From an uncultured Collinsella sp. (GTDB lineage Bacteria; Actinomycetota; Coriobacteriia; Coriobacteriales; Coriobacteriaceae), in the NCBI GenBank assembly GCA_937937835.1, contig CALDBJ010000050.1, forward strand, positions 1-7,826: a DNA stretch of 7,826 nt, in the 5' to 3' direction. Each line of letters begins with the position of its first letter. The first letter of the stretch is position 1. Below are positions 1-6,980 of the stretch, in pieces. The notes beneath the pieces were generated by a model. The model had not been told where the DNA came from and ran no database searches. It worked only from the letters and a program-made list of their open reading frames with translations. The translations under genes were made by a program, and so were the position numbers.

Positions 1-35
1 GCCGGTTTCGTGGCAAGCCCTTCTCGCCGGCGCAC

Positions 36-76
36 AAAAGCGCCGCCACGGAGGAGGGAGATACCTCCGTGGCGGC
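36..76 (-). terminator. Probable intrinsic terminator of the adhesin transcript
   Basis: On the minus strand a perfect 13-bp stem (76-64 with 54-42) has a 9-base loop and is followed by GCTTTTG, with the four T at 39-36. It is the better terminator of the two and lies about 85-120 bases past the stop. A smaller competing hairpin (28-33 with 40-45) overlaps its 3' arm. Confidence 0.6.
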
Positions 77-77
77 T

Positions 78-97
78 GGGGGTGGGGGGGGTGGGGG
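78..97. repeat. G5-T-G8-T-G5 tract
   Basis: GGGGGTGGGGGGGGTGGGGG on the plus strand, between the two downstream hairpins. The adhesin transcript would carry the complementary C-rich tract. It could form a G-quadruplex on the plus strand, or vary in length during replication. It lies outside the coding sequence. Confidence 0.7.
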
Positions 98-121
98 CTA
101 TGTTCTGGCTCCCAGCCGGCC

Positions 122-145
122 GCCCGGGGCCTTTTGGCCCCGGGC
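122..145. terminator. GC-rich hairpin just after the adhesin stop
   Basis: GCCCGGGGCC (122-131) and GGCCCCGGGC (136-145) form a perfect 10-bp stem with a 4-base loop, 13 bases past the stop codon. No T-run follows on the minus strand, so it may work as a weak terminator or protect the 3' end. Confidence 0.5.
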
Positions 146-158
146 ACTGCCAGCGTGC

Positions 159-3100
159 CTAGCGCTTACGGATACCCCAGACCAGGGCACCGACACCGGC
201 CATGGCAATAACAAATGCCATGAGCAGTGCGGCGGCCTGTTGGTCACCCGTGGTGGGCAGGAAACCCTTGACCGTCTTGACGATGTTCGTCACGGTCTTG
301 GGCGTGCCGGGGTCGGGCGTCGGCACGGGCGTCTCGGGCTTCTTGTACGTGTTGTTGAACACGATACCCTCGACGCTTTTGTCGCCCTTAGTATAGGTAA
401 CGCTCGCCTTGAGGTTACCCTCGCCGTCGTCGACCACGTTAACGGTCGCGGTAAAGACGGACTTGTCGTAGGTCATACCGGCCTCGTCACCCTTGACCTC
501 GCTGATGATGTAGACGTACGTACCGGGCTCGTCGTACTCGAGCTTGTCGAAGTTGATCTTGCCGTCGGCATCGTTGGTAACCGTAGACTCGATGTTCTCG
601 CCAACGAGCTTAAAGCTAAACTCGTCCTTCTTGAGCTCGCGTCCCTCGAGCACCTTGACCGCGCCGATGGAAACCTGCGTGGGCATGGCGTGATACTTGT
701 TGGTAAAGCCAGCCGACTCGGTGGTTCCCTCGAGCTTGTGCGTCGCGGTCAGCGTGCCGTCGCCGTTGTCGGAAACGGTGGTCACGACGGTGTAGGTCGT
801 GCCGTCATAGGTGACGCCCTTGTACAGGCCGAGCGCGTTGGGGCAAGCCTCGCGCAGCGTGTACGTGTGCGTGCCGGGTGCCTCGTAGCGGATCGGGCTC
901 AGTGTCACAGTGCCGTTGGCGTCGTTGGCGCCGCTTGCGACAACCACGTCGTCCTCGAGCAGATCAAACGTGAACTCGCCAGCTGCAAGGTCGCGTCCGG
1001 TCAGACGCTTGACCGTCTTGACCTGATCGGTCACGGACGAATCGGTAGGCGTTACGCTGTAGGTGTTGGTGAACGTGAAGGCAGCACCGTCGTCGCCTTC
1101 GCGCTTGACGCTCAGATGTCCGGCGCCGTCGTCAGTCACGGTATAGGAAACCTTGCGCGTGGCGTTGGCATCGTTGGTCACGCCAGGGGCGCTGCCGGTC
1201 TCGGTCACCGTATAGGCAAAGGTGTGCGAGCGCGGAGCGGTGGGGGCCGCAGGCTCGGACTCGTCGACATTGGCGTCAGCGGCGGGGTCGGCCTCTTCAG
1301 CCTCTGCCTCGTCAGCGTCGACGTTGTCAGCTTCGTCTGCCTCGGCCTTATCGGTCGCATCGTCCGTCACGCCCAGAGCGCGGTTGAGGTCCTCGAGCGT
1401 AAAGTGGATCTTGCCAAAGTCCACGTTACCGGCTGCGTCGTTGGTTACGGTCGTGCGCTCGGGCATCGGGGCACCTGCCTCGTCGGCGGTCACGGTAAAG
1501 GTGAACTTACCCGTGATGTCGGCCGGGGTCAGGCCCTCGGCAACCTGGAGCTTCTTAGTACCGGTGAGCGCGGCATCCACGGCGTCGGCGCCGTAGACGT
1601 TCTCGAACAAGGGCTCGACGCCGCCGTAGTCGACCGTCGCCGTCAGGGTACCGTCACCGTTGTCGACGACGATAACCTTAAAGCCAAAGCTCCACGTTGT
1701 AGCGGAAACGCCATTCGGCAGCCCGAATAAATCTTCGTAGGCCGTGTAGTTAATGGTCCAGGCAAGCTTGCCGTCCTTATCGGTACGATGGGCAAGCCCA
1801 GCAGCCTCAAGATTAGCAAGCATCTTGGTGTCGTAGTGCAGCGTATCAAAGCTCACGTGCCCGCCGATATTGGGCTTGAGGTTTTCGTATGCCACAAGCT
1901 CACCCTGATAGGCAATACCGAACCAGAACTCGCCGTCGGCCATCGGGCGACCGGTCAGAGTCTTGGTGGCAACGACCTGAGCAGCGGTACCACCAGGCGT
2001 GTTGGTCGTAGCGCTGTAACTGTTGTGGAACGGCACCAGGGCCTTCTCGACCTTGTTCTCGCCACTCTTGTGGACCGTCTCATGCGTGCCCTCGGGACCG
2101 CCGGAAACGGTCGTCGTAGCAGTGAGCGTGCCGGCGGTGTCGTCGGCGATGGCGATCGTCACCGTACGCACGGCGTCGTCGTAGGTGTAACCGGGCTGGC
2201 CGTCGTTCTTCTCGGCCACGGTGTACGTAAAGGTCTTGCCGGCGTCAGCCTGCGTAAATATAACCTCATGACCAGCCAGAATGTCGATCAGTCCGACCGT
2301 TGCCTCTGCCGCTGCGGGGGACTTGAAGCTATTAGCCCCGGGCAGCAGACCGAGCGCGCGAGCCGAAGCGTCGTCAGCAGGTGTCACGGTAAAGGTGAAC
2401 TGACCCTCGGTCATGGGGCGGCCATCCAGATACTTGCTGAGCCACAGACCGCCGGCAGCGGTGTAGTTAAGCTCAGTGCGGTACGTGTTGGTAAAGCGTC
2501 CGTTTTCCTTCTTGGTGACGTTGGCGGTCAGGCTGCCATCGCCGTTCTCGGTCACGGTCACTTCGGCGGTTGCGACATGCGCGTCATACGTCATGCCGAC
2601 CGTGCTGCCCGCGTTCTCGCGAATCTCGTACTTATAGGTTCCGGCGGCAGCGTAGTGAATCTTGCCGAACTTGATGGCGGCAATGCCGTCCTTCGCGTCC
2701 TTCTTGCTCACGGTTACGGTTGCGGGATCGGGCAGTGGGGCGTCTTCGGGGGCGGTGATGGTAAAGCTGAACTCGTCCCCATCCGTCCAGTCGCGGCCGC
2801 TGATGACCTTGCTCAGGTCAAAGTCGAGGTCTGCATCGGTCGGGGTCACGCTGTAAGTGTTCTCGAAGGTCGCAGGCGTGGCGCTCTTCAGCTCGTGCGT
2901 AGCGCTGAGGGTACCGTCACCGTTGTCGGTAATGGTGGTCTCGATGGTGTACTTGGCGTCGCTGTACGTGATGCCCTTGCTGGTGGTTCCGCCGTTGGCC
3001 TCGCGCAGCGTGTAGGTATGCTTGCCGGGCTTGTCGTACTTCACGGGGCTCATCGTGATCTTGCCGTCGGCGGCGTTCTTGCCGGTGGCAACGACCTTGA

Positions 3101-6100
3101 CGTCCTTGCCCTCGCCCTCGACGAGCTCGAAGGAGAACTCGCCGTCCTTGAGGTCGCGGCCGTCCAGGACCTTGGTCGCGGTGATTTGGTCGCTGACGCT
3201 GAACTCGTCAGGATTCGGCTTGTAGCTGTTGTTGAACTTCGCCTCGTTGGCGCCCTGCAGCTCGTGCTTTACCTCGAGCTCGCCCTTGCCGTTGTCGGTG
3301 ACGGTCGTCTCGATTATGTATGTCTTGCCGTCGTAGGTGATGCCGTTGCCGGCGTCGCCCGGGACCTCGCGCAGCGTGTAGGTGTGCTTGCCGGGCTCGT
3401 TGTAGGTGATCTTGCTCATCGTGATCTTGCCGTCGGCGGCGTTCTTGCCGGTGGCGACGACCTTGGCGTCCTCGCCCTCGACGAGCTCGAAGGAGAACTC
3501 GCCTTCCTTGAGATCGCGCCCGGTCAGGACCTTGGTCGCCTTAATCTTGTCGGTGACGCTGGAATCCTTGGGCGTCACGTTATAGGCGTTCTCAAAGATC
3601 GCCTTCTTAGCGTTCTGCAGCTCGTGCTCGACGCTGAGGGTGCCGTCGCCGTTGTCCTTGACGATGGTCACGATGGTGTACTCAGCGGTGCTGTAAGTAA
3701 TGCCGTTTTCGGTGGCGCCGGCCTTGGTCTCGCGCAGCGTGTAGGTGTGCTCGCCAGCCGCGGTATAGGTGACGGGATCCATCACGATCTTGCCGTCGGC
3801 ATTGTTGGTGCCGGTGGAGACTACGTTATTGCCCTCGACGAGCTCAAAGCGGAACTCGCCGGCAACGAGGCCGATCTCGCGGCCGGTCAGGACCTTGGTC
3901 GCGGTGACTTGGCCGGTGACGCTGGAGTCACTGGGGTTCGGCTTGTAGCCGTTGCTGAACTTCGCCTCGTCAGCGTCCTTCAGGACATGCTTAGCGCTGA
4001 GCGTACCGTCGCCGTTGTCCGTGATGGTGGTCTCGATGGTGAACTTGGCATCGCTGTAGGTGATACCGCCGGCGTTGCCCTTGACCTCGCGCAGCGTATA
4101 GGTGTGCATTCCGGCCTTGGTGTACTCGATGGTGCTCATCGTGATCTTGCCATCGGCGGCGTTCTTGCCGGTGGCGACGACCTTGGCGTCCTTGCCCTCG
4201 CCCTCGACGAGCTCGAAGGAGAACTCGCCCTCAGCCATGTCGCGGCCGGTCAGGACCTTGGTCGCGGCGATCTTGTCGGTGACGCTCGTCTCGACAGGCG
4301 TCACGTTATAGGTGTTGGTGAACGTAAAGGCTGCGTTGCCATCCGGGTTGCGGGACACGCTCAGTTTGCCCTTGCTGTCATCGGTCACGGTGAAGGAAAC
4401 CTCGCGCGACAGCTTGGCGTCGTTGGTCACGCCAGCGACCTCGCCGGACTCGGTCACGGTGTAGGTAAAGGTATGCTCGCGCTTCTCGGGCTTCTCGCCC
4501 AGGGCCTTGTTAAGGTCGTCGAGCGTAAAGGTAATCTTGCCAAAGTCGACCTTGCCCTTGGCATCATTGGTCACGCTCGCGTTCGCGGGCATGGGTGCGC
4601 CCTCTTCACCGGTCACGGTAAAGGTGAACTTGCCGGCAATGTCAGCAGGGGTCAGGCCATCAGGAACCTGCAGATTCTTCTCGCCAACAAGCGATGCCTC
4701 GGCAGGCGCGGCAGTGTAGGCGTTCACGAACTCGTTGCCGGCGTCGCCGTAGTCAGCCGTCGCCGTCAGGGTACCATCGCCGTTGTCGACAACGGTTACA
4801 TATGCGTCAATTGCCGACACGGCAGCGCTCACGCCCGCAGGCAGCTTGCCGGTCTGCTCGGCAGCAGTGTAGCGAATGGTCCACGTGGGCTTGTCTGAGC
4901 TATCGTCAAACGACGCCTTCTCTTCCTCGACCAGCTTGGCAAGCGACTCGGTCGTATACGTCAGCGTACCGAACTCAACCTTGCCGCCCTTGTTGGTTGC
5001 ATCCAGCAGAACCTCGTCGTGCTCCGCATAGCTCAGCGCAAACTTAAATTCGTCATCGGCCATCGGGCGCCCCGTGAGCTTCTTGGTTGCCTCAAGAGTC
5101 AGCGAGGTTTCCGTCTTGGCGCTATAGGTGTTCTTGAACTCGGTCTCGCCCGAGATCTTTTCAACGTCAGCCTTAAGCCCACCCGTGACCTTAACCGCCA
5201 CGGTCACCTTGAACGTGGCAACGTTCTTGCTGTAGGTGATGCCACCGGCGTCGCCCTTGACCTCGCGGACCTCATAGGTGTACTCGCCCGGCTTGTTGTA
5301 GGTGATCTCGCCAAAGTTAATGGCCGCCTTGCCCTTGTCATCCAGGTTCGCCTTGGTCACAGTCGCGGTCGCGGGTGCGGGCATCGGGGCGTCATTCTCG
5401 GACGTCGCGGAGAGCTCAAACTTAAACTTGTCCGCATCCGTCCACTCGCGACCCTCGAGCACCTTGGTCAGGCCAAAGCTCGTCTTGGCATCCACCGTTG
5501 CCGGCGTCACGTTAAAGCTGATCTTGCCGTTGTTGCCCAGGTGAACGTCAACCTCCGTGGCGTCCGACTTGGCAGACGTGTTATTCCACTTGGGATTGAG
5601 CACGTCGGCCGCGGTACCAGTAGGGTTGCCGCCCACGAGTTCCTTGGTGGTATGAAGTTCGTCAATAAAGGCTAGTCGCGCGGTTCCCTCACTAAACGAC
5701 AGGTTGCCGCTCGCATCGCGCACGATTGCGCCCTCAAACTGCGCGGCATGTCCACCGGTAAACTCAATAATAGCTGTGCGGGGCTCGACCTTACTGTCTG
5801 TGCCTTTCGCCTCGAACTCATCCTTGTAGTAATAGATGCCCTCGGCAGCCAGCGAGCCCGTCGCAGGCGTTGTGCAGTTCTTATCCACATAAATGGGAGT
5901 CTGCTTCTGGAAATAGTAATAACGGTTGGAATCGGCGGGCTCAAAGTTCGCAATCGTATCGCCCAGCGTGCCGCCATTCCACTTGTTCGCGTAGAAGTTA
6001 ACGGTCTTTGAGCCGTCCTCCGCGGTGATCGTATTGCTCTTGATGTAGTCCTTAAGCCCCACTACCTGCTCAGGCGTAAACAGATTATCGAGCGCGTCTT

Positions 6101-6980
6101 TCTTAACGCTCGAGGTGTAGTTCACCTGGATGGGCTCAGTATCGTCGACCGTAAGAACGCCATCGGTAATCTTAAAGTGGCGCAGCGGAATCAGCGACGC
6201 AGGAATCTTAACCGTCACGATATCGCCGGTCCGGGGCTTGCTCTTTTCGGCATGCTGAACGGTAATGACCAGGTTCGCAGCGGCACCCGTAAATTTGTAG
6301 GTATCGACATTGCCTTCGGTCTTCTTTGTCGGCTTGTCAAACGTCGTGCCGTTATACACGACAGACGTAAAGTTGTCGACCTGCATAAAGTCGCCCAGCT
6401 CGTCAGTAAACGTAATGTAGCCAGACTTATGCTCGCCATAACCGCCGTGAACTTCGGTCGGGTAACCAGCTTGGATAATGCTTCCCGAGATCTCTTCGAA
6501 GATTTTCTCGAGCTCAGAGGCGCTGGTTGCCGACTTGTAGTAATCGGAGTTTTCTGGACGTGTGCCATAATCGATGGTCCACACTTCACGGCGATTCTTG
6601 TAAGTAATGCTTGACGAGGCAACAGGATAATTGCTCGACACGGCATGCATGAACTTATTCTCTTTGCTTGTGTCATCAGCCGTGGGCTCGTCACTGGGAT
6701 TTACGCCGCTAAAAATACCAATCGTATAAATGTCGGCACCTTTATCCTTGATCTTCTTGGCGCTGTTGATAGCGTCATTGGCAACTTCGTTCTCGAATCC
6801 GTCCCAACTCGTGGGCGAGCCATCGGTGAAGAAGACAACGACCTTCTTGGCATCAGCACGCCCAGACGAAATGCCCTCGGCCAGCTGCAGGCCATAGTCG
6901 GCGTGCGTGGCACCGGCAGGCGTAATGGAATTGATTGTTTCCTTGAGGCTCTTTGCACCATTACCCGAGCACGCCGTCAA
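159..6980 (-). CDS. Main body of the adhesin: rest of vWA, 13 isopeptide-type pilin domains, LPTTG anchor
   Basis: 2273 codons follow directly after the TAG in the same frame. The nominal first codon is TTG and no Shine-Dalgarno sequence lies before it, so I regard this as the remainder of the upstream gene and not a gene of its own. It opens in mid-vWA: T25 (in AGATHADYG) and D53 (in FFTDGSP) are the second and third metal-site positions that pair with DASGS in the upstream fragment. A region of about 320 residues with no recognised fold follows, then thirteen repeats of about 116-178 residues. Each keeps a Lys before the L-x-GR segment (or its equivalent), a Glu after the Y-T/x-x-x strand, and an Asn in the closing F-x-N-x-Y, the triad that forms Lys-Asn isopeptide bonds in Spy0128-type pilins. 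The C-terminus is a complete cell-wall sorting signal. Without readthrough or repair it would lack a signal peptide and could not reach the surface. Confidence 0.8.
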   Translation of the reverse strand: MTACSGNGAKSLKETINSITPAGATHADYGLQLAEGISSGRADAKKVVVFFTDGSPTSWDGFENEVANDAINSAKKIKDKGADIYTIGIFSGVNPSDEPTADDTSKENKFMHAVSSNYPVASSSITYKNRREVWTIDYGTRPENSDYYKSATSASELEKIFEEISGSIIQAGYPTEVHGGYGEHKSGYITFTDELGDFMQVDNFTSVVYNGTTFDKPTKKTEGNVDTYKFTGAAANLVITVQHAEKSKPRTGDIVTVKIPASLIPLRHFKITDGVLTVDDTEPIQVNYTSSVKKDALDNLFTPEQVVGLKDYIKSNTITAEDGSKTVNFYANKWNGGTLGDTIANFEPADSNRYYYFQKQTPIYVDKNCTTPATGSLAAEGIYYYKDEFEAKGTDSKVEPRTAIIEFTGGHAAQFEGAIVRDASGNLSFSEGTARLAFIDELHTTKELVGGNPTGTAADVLNPKWNNTSAKSDATEVDVHLGNNGKISFNVTPATVDAKTSFGLTKVLEGREWTDADKFKFELSATSENDAPMPAPATATVTKANLDDKGKAAINFGEITYNKPGEYTYEVREVKGDAGGITYSKNVATFKVTVAVKVTGGLKADVEKISGETEFKNTYSAKTETSLTLEATKKLTGRPMADDEFKFALSYAEHDEVLLDATNKGGKVEFGTLTYTTESLAKLVEEEKASFDDSSDKPTWTIRYTAAEQTGKLPAGVSAAVSAIDAYVTVVDNGDGTLTATADYGDAGNEFVNAYTAAPAEASLVGEKNLQVPDGLTPADIAGKFTFTVTGEEGAPMPANASVTNDAKGKVDFGKITFTLDDLNKALGEKPEKREHTFTYTVTESGEVAGVTNDAKLSREVSFTVTDDSKGKLSVSRNPDGNAAFTFTNTYNVTPVETSVTDKIAATKVLTGRDMAEGEFSFELVEGEGKDAKVVATGKNAADGKITMSTIEYTKAGMHTYTLREVKGNAGGITYSDAKFTIETTITDNGDGTLSAKHVLKDADEAKFSNGYKPNPSDSSVTGQVTATKVLTGREIGLVAGEFRFELVEGNNVVSTGTNNADGKIVMDPVTYTAAGEHTYTLRETKAGATENGITYSTAEYTIVTIVKDNGDGTLSVEHELQNAKKAIFENAYNVTPKDSSVTDKIKATKVLTGRDLKEGEFSFELVEGEDAKVVATGKNAADGKITMSKITYNEPGKHTYTLREVPGDAGNGITYDGKTYIIETTVTDNGKGELEVKHELQGANEAKFNNSYKPNPDEFSVSDQITATKVLDGRDLKDGEFSFELVEGEGKDVKVVATGKNAADGKITMSPVKYDKPGKHTYTLREANGGTTSKGITYSDAKYTIETTITDNGDGTLSATHELKSATPATFENTYSVTPTDADLDFDLSKVISGRDWTDGDEFSFTITAPEDAPLPDPATVTVSKKDAKDGIAAIKFGKIHYAAAGTYKYEIRENAGSTVGMTYDAHVATAEVTVTENGDGSLTANVTKKENGRFTNTYRTELNYTAAGGLWLSKYLDGRPMTEGQFTFTVTPADDASARALGLLPGANSFKSPAAAEATVGLIDILAGHEVIFTQADAGKTFTYTVAEKNDGQPGYTYDDAVRTVTIAIADDTAGTLTATTTVSGGPEGTHETVHKSGENKVEKALVPFHNSYSATTNTPGGTAAQVVATKTLTGRPMADGEFWFGIAYQGELVAYENLKPNIGGHVSFDTLHYDTKMLANLEAAGLAHRTDKDGKLAWTINYTAYEDLFGLPNGVSATTWSFGFKVIVVDNGDGTLTATVDYGGVEPLFENVYGADAVDAALTGTKKLQVAEGLTPADITGKFTFTVTADEAGAPMPERTTVTNDAAGNVDFGKIHFTLEDLNRALGVTDDATDKAEADEADNVDADEAEAEEADPAADANVDESEPAAPTAPRSHTFAYTVTETGSAPGVTNDANATRKVSYTVTDDGAGHLSVKREGDDGAAFTFTNTYSVTPTDSSVTDQVKTVKRLTGRDLAAGEFTFDLLEDDVVVASGANDANGTVTLSPIRYEAPGTHTYTLREACPNALGLYKGVTYDGTTYTVVTTVSDNGDGTLTATHKLEGTTESAGFTNKYHAMPTQVSIGAVKVLEGRELKKDEFSFKLVGENIESTVTNDADGKINFDKLEYDEPGTYVYIISEVKGDEAGMTYDKSVFTATVNVVDDGEGNLKASVTYTKGDKSVEGIVFNNTYKKPETPVPTPDPGTPKTVTNIVKTVKGFLPTTGDQQAAALLMAFVIAMAGVGALVWGIRKR
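162..338 (-). other. Cell-wall linker and LPTTG sorting signal
   Basis: After R13 comes a Pro/Thr-rich linker (PETPVPTPDPGTPK), then GFLPTTGDQQ with LPTTG at 246-260, a hydrophobic helix (AALLMAFVIAMAGVGALVWGI) and the tail RKR before the stop. This is a complete sortase substrate signal: cleavage between Thr and Gly would link the protein to the wall precursor. No sortase gene lies in the window, so a housekeeping or distant sortase is implied. Confidence 0.92.
339..686 (-). repeat. Pilin isopeptide domain R13, the membrane-proximal module
   Basis: Composite residues about 2301-2416, the shortest module. Lys in GAVKVLEGREL, Glu in YVYIISEVKG, Asn in VFNNTYKK. It is more diverged than R4-R7 and is followed at once by the proline-rich linker. 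Confidence 0.75.
687..1052 (-). repeat. Pilin isopeptide domain R12
   Basis: Composite residues about 2179-2300. It opens TPTDSSVTDQV, then TVKRLTGRDL, HTYTLREACP and FTNKYHA. It belongs to the R4-R7 subtype and follows R11 as R4 follows R3. It has a Cys after the catalytic Glu segment, which is rare in this protein. Confidence 0.75.
1053..2009 (-). repeat. Pilin isopeptide domains R10 and R11
   Basis: R10 (1587-2009) has ATKTLTGRPMADGEF, Glu in INYTAYE and FENVYGA. R11 (1053-1586) has GTKKLQVAEGLTPADI, AYTVTE and FTNTYSV. They mirror R2-R3. R11 is enlarged by an acidic loop of about 44 residues encoded at about 1236-1367, rich in Asp, Glu and Ala, which R3 lacks. Confidence 0.75.
2010..2474 (-). 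repeat. Pilin isopeptide domain R9 (long variant)
   Basis: Composite residues about 1705-1859, longer than most modules. Lys in LSKYLDGRPMTEGQF, Glu in FTYTVAEKNDG, Asn in PFHNSYSA. The extra length lies in the middle (ASARALGLLPG to TVGLIDIL) and before the closing strand (VSGGPEGTHETVHKSGENK). Confidence 0.75.
2475..2846 (-). repeat. Pilin isopeptide domain R8
   Basis: Composite residues about 1581-1704. Lys in LSKVISGRDWTDGDEF, Glu in YEIRENAG, Asn in FTNTYRT. It resembles R1 more than its neighbours, with DAPLPDPATVTVSKKD as the edge strand. Confidence 0.75.
2847..4301 (-). repeat. Pilin isopeptide domains R4-R7: four near-identical tandem modules of about 121 residues
   Basis: R4 is 3939-4301, R5 is 3576-3938, R6 is 3216-3575 and R7 is 2847-3215. 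Each has ATKVLxGR, HTYTLRE and F-x-N-x-Y. R4 and R6 begin with a Thr-Pro linker and end in YKP. R5 and R7 begin Asn-Pro and end in Y-x-V. The period is therefore really a two-domain unit of about 726-729 bases. At DNA level R4, R6 and R7 share a stretch of roughly 90 bases (about 4137-4233, 3417-3507, 3057-3153) with very few differences, and R6 lacks six bases in it. R5 differs there. Such repeats are prone to copy-number change by recombination and to assembly collapse. Confidence 0.8.
4302..5117 (-). repeat. Pilin isopeptide domains R2 and R3
   Basis: R2 (4710-5117) has ATKKLTGRPMADDEF, Glu in IRYTAAE and FVNAY. R3 (4302-4709) has GEKNLQVPDGLTPADI, TYTVTE and FTNTYNV. R3 lacks the GR after its Lys but keeps the Lys, Glu and Asn. 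The pair matches R10-R11 closely in motif and order, which points to a block duplication. Confidence 0.75.
5118..5507 (-). repeat. Pilin isopeptide domain R1
   Basis: Composite residues about 694-823. Reactive Lys in LTKVLEGR, Glu in YEVREVKG, closing Asn in FKNTYSA. It shares the APMPAPATATVTK-type edge strand with R8, so these two form one subtype. It is the first stalk module after the head. Confidence 0.75.
5508..6476 (-). other. Unassigned region between the vWA head and the isopeptide stalk
   Basis: Composite residues 371-693. Visible elements are GYITFTDELGDFMQVD near the start, beta-rich segments such as GDIVTVKIPASLIPLRHF, a tyrosine-rich stretch (NRYYYFQKQ then GIYYYKDEF) and a lone Cys (DKNCTT). 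A region of this kind, starting with a TDxLGD-like motif, often follows the vWA domain in long actinobacterial and clostridial LPxTG proteins, so it probably helps form the head. I cannot name a family for it. It carries no GR-type isopeptide repeat. Confidence 0.5.

Noticed and set aside
69..1730. Long plus-strand open frame of 553 codons
   Set aside because: It lies fully opposite the adhesin stalk, and its translation is low-complexity Gly/Val/Arg/Leu with no domain. It is a shadow of GC-rich repeat coding on the other strand.
2847..4301. Regular repeats as a CRISPR array or satellite
   Set aside because: The period is about 360 bases, in frame, and encodes protein modules. There are no short direct repeats with unique spacers.
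1788..4898. Plus-strand open frame of 1036 codons opposite R2-R10
   Set aside because: Its own repeats (for example LAQRVGVLAGLVV) are the antisense image of the pilin repeats. It has no signal peptide and no known fold, and its length follows from codon bias on the real strand.
6978..6980. TTG directly after the amber codon as a start for an independent gene
   Set aside because: No Shine-Dalgarno sequence precedes it, the protein would start in mid-domain, and it would lack the signal peptide needed for its LPTTG anchor.
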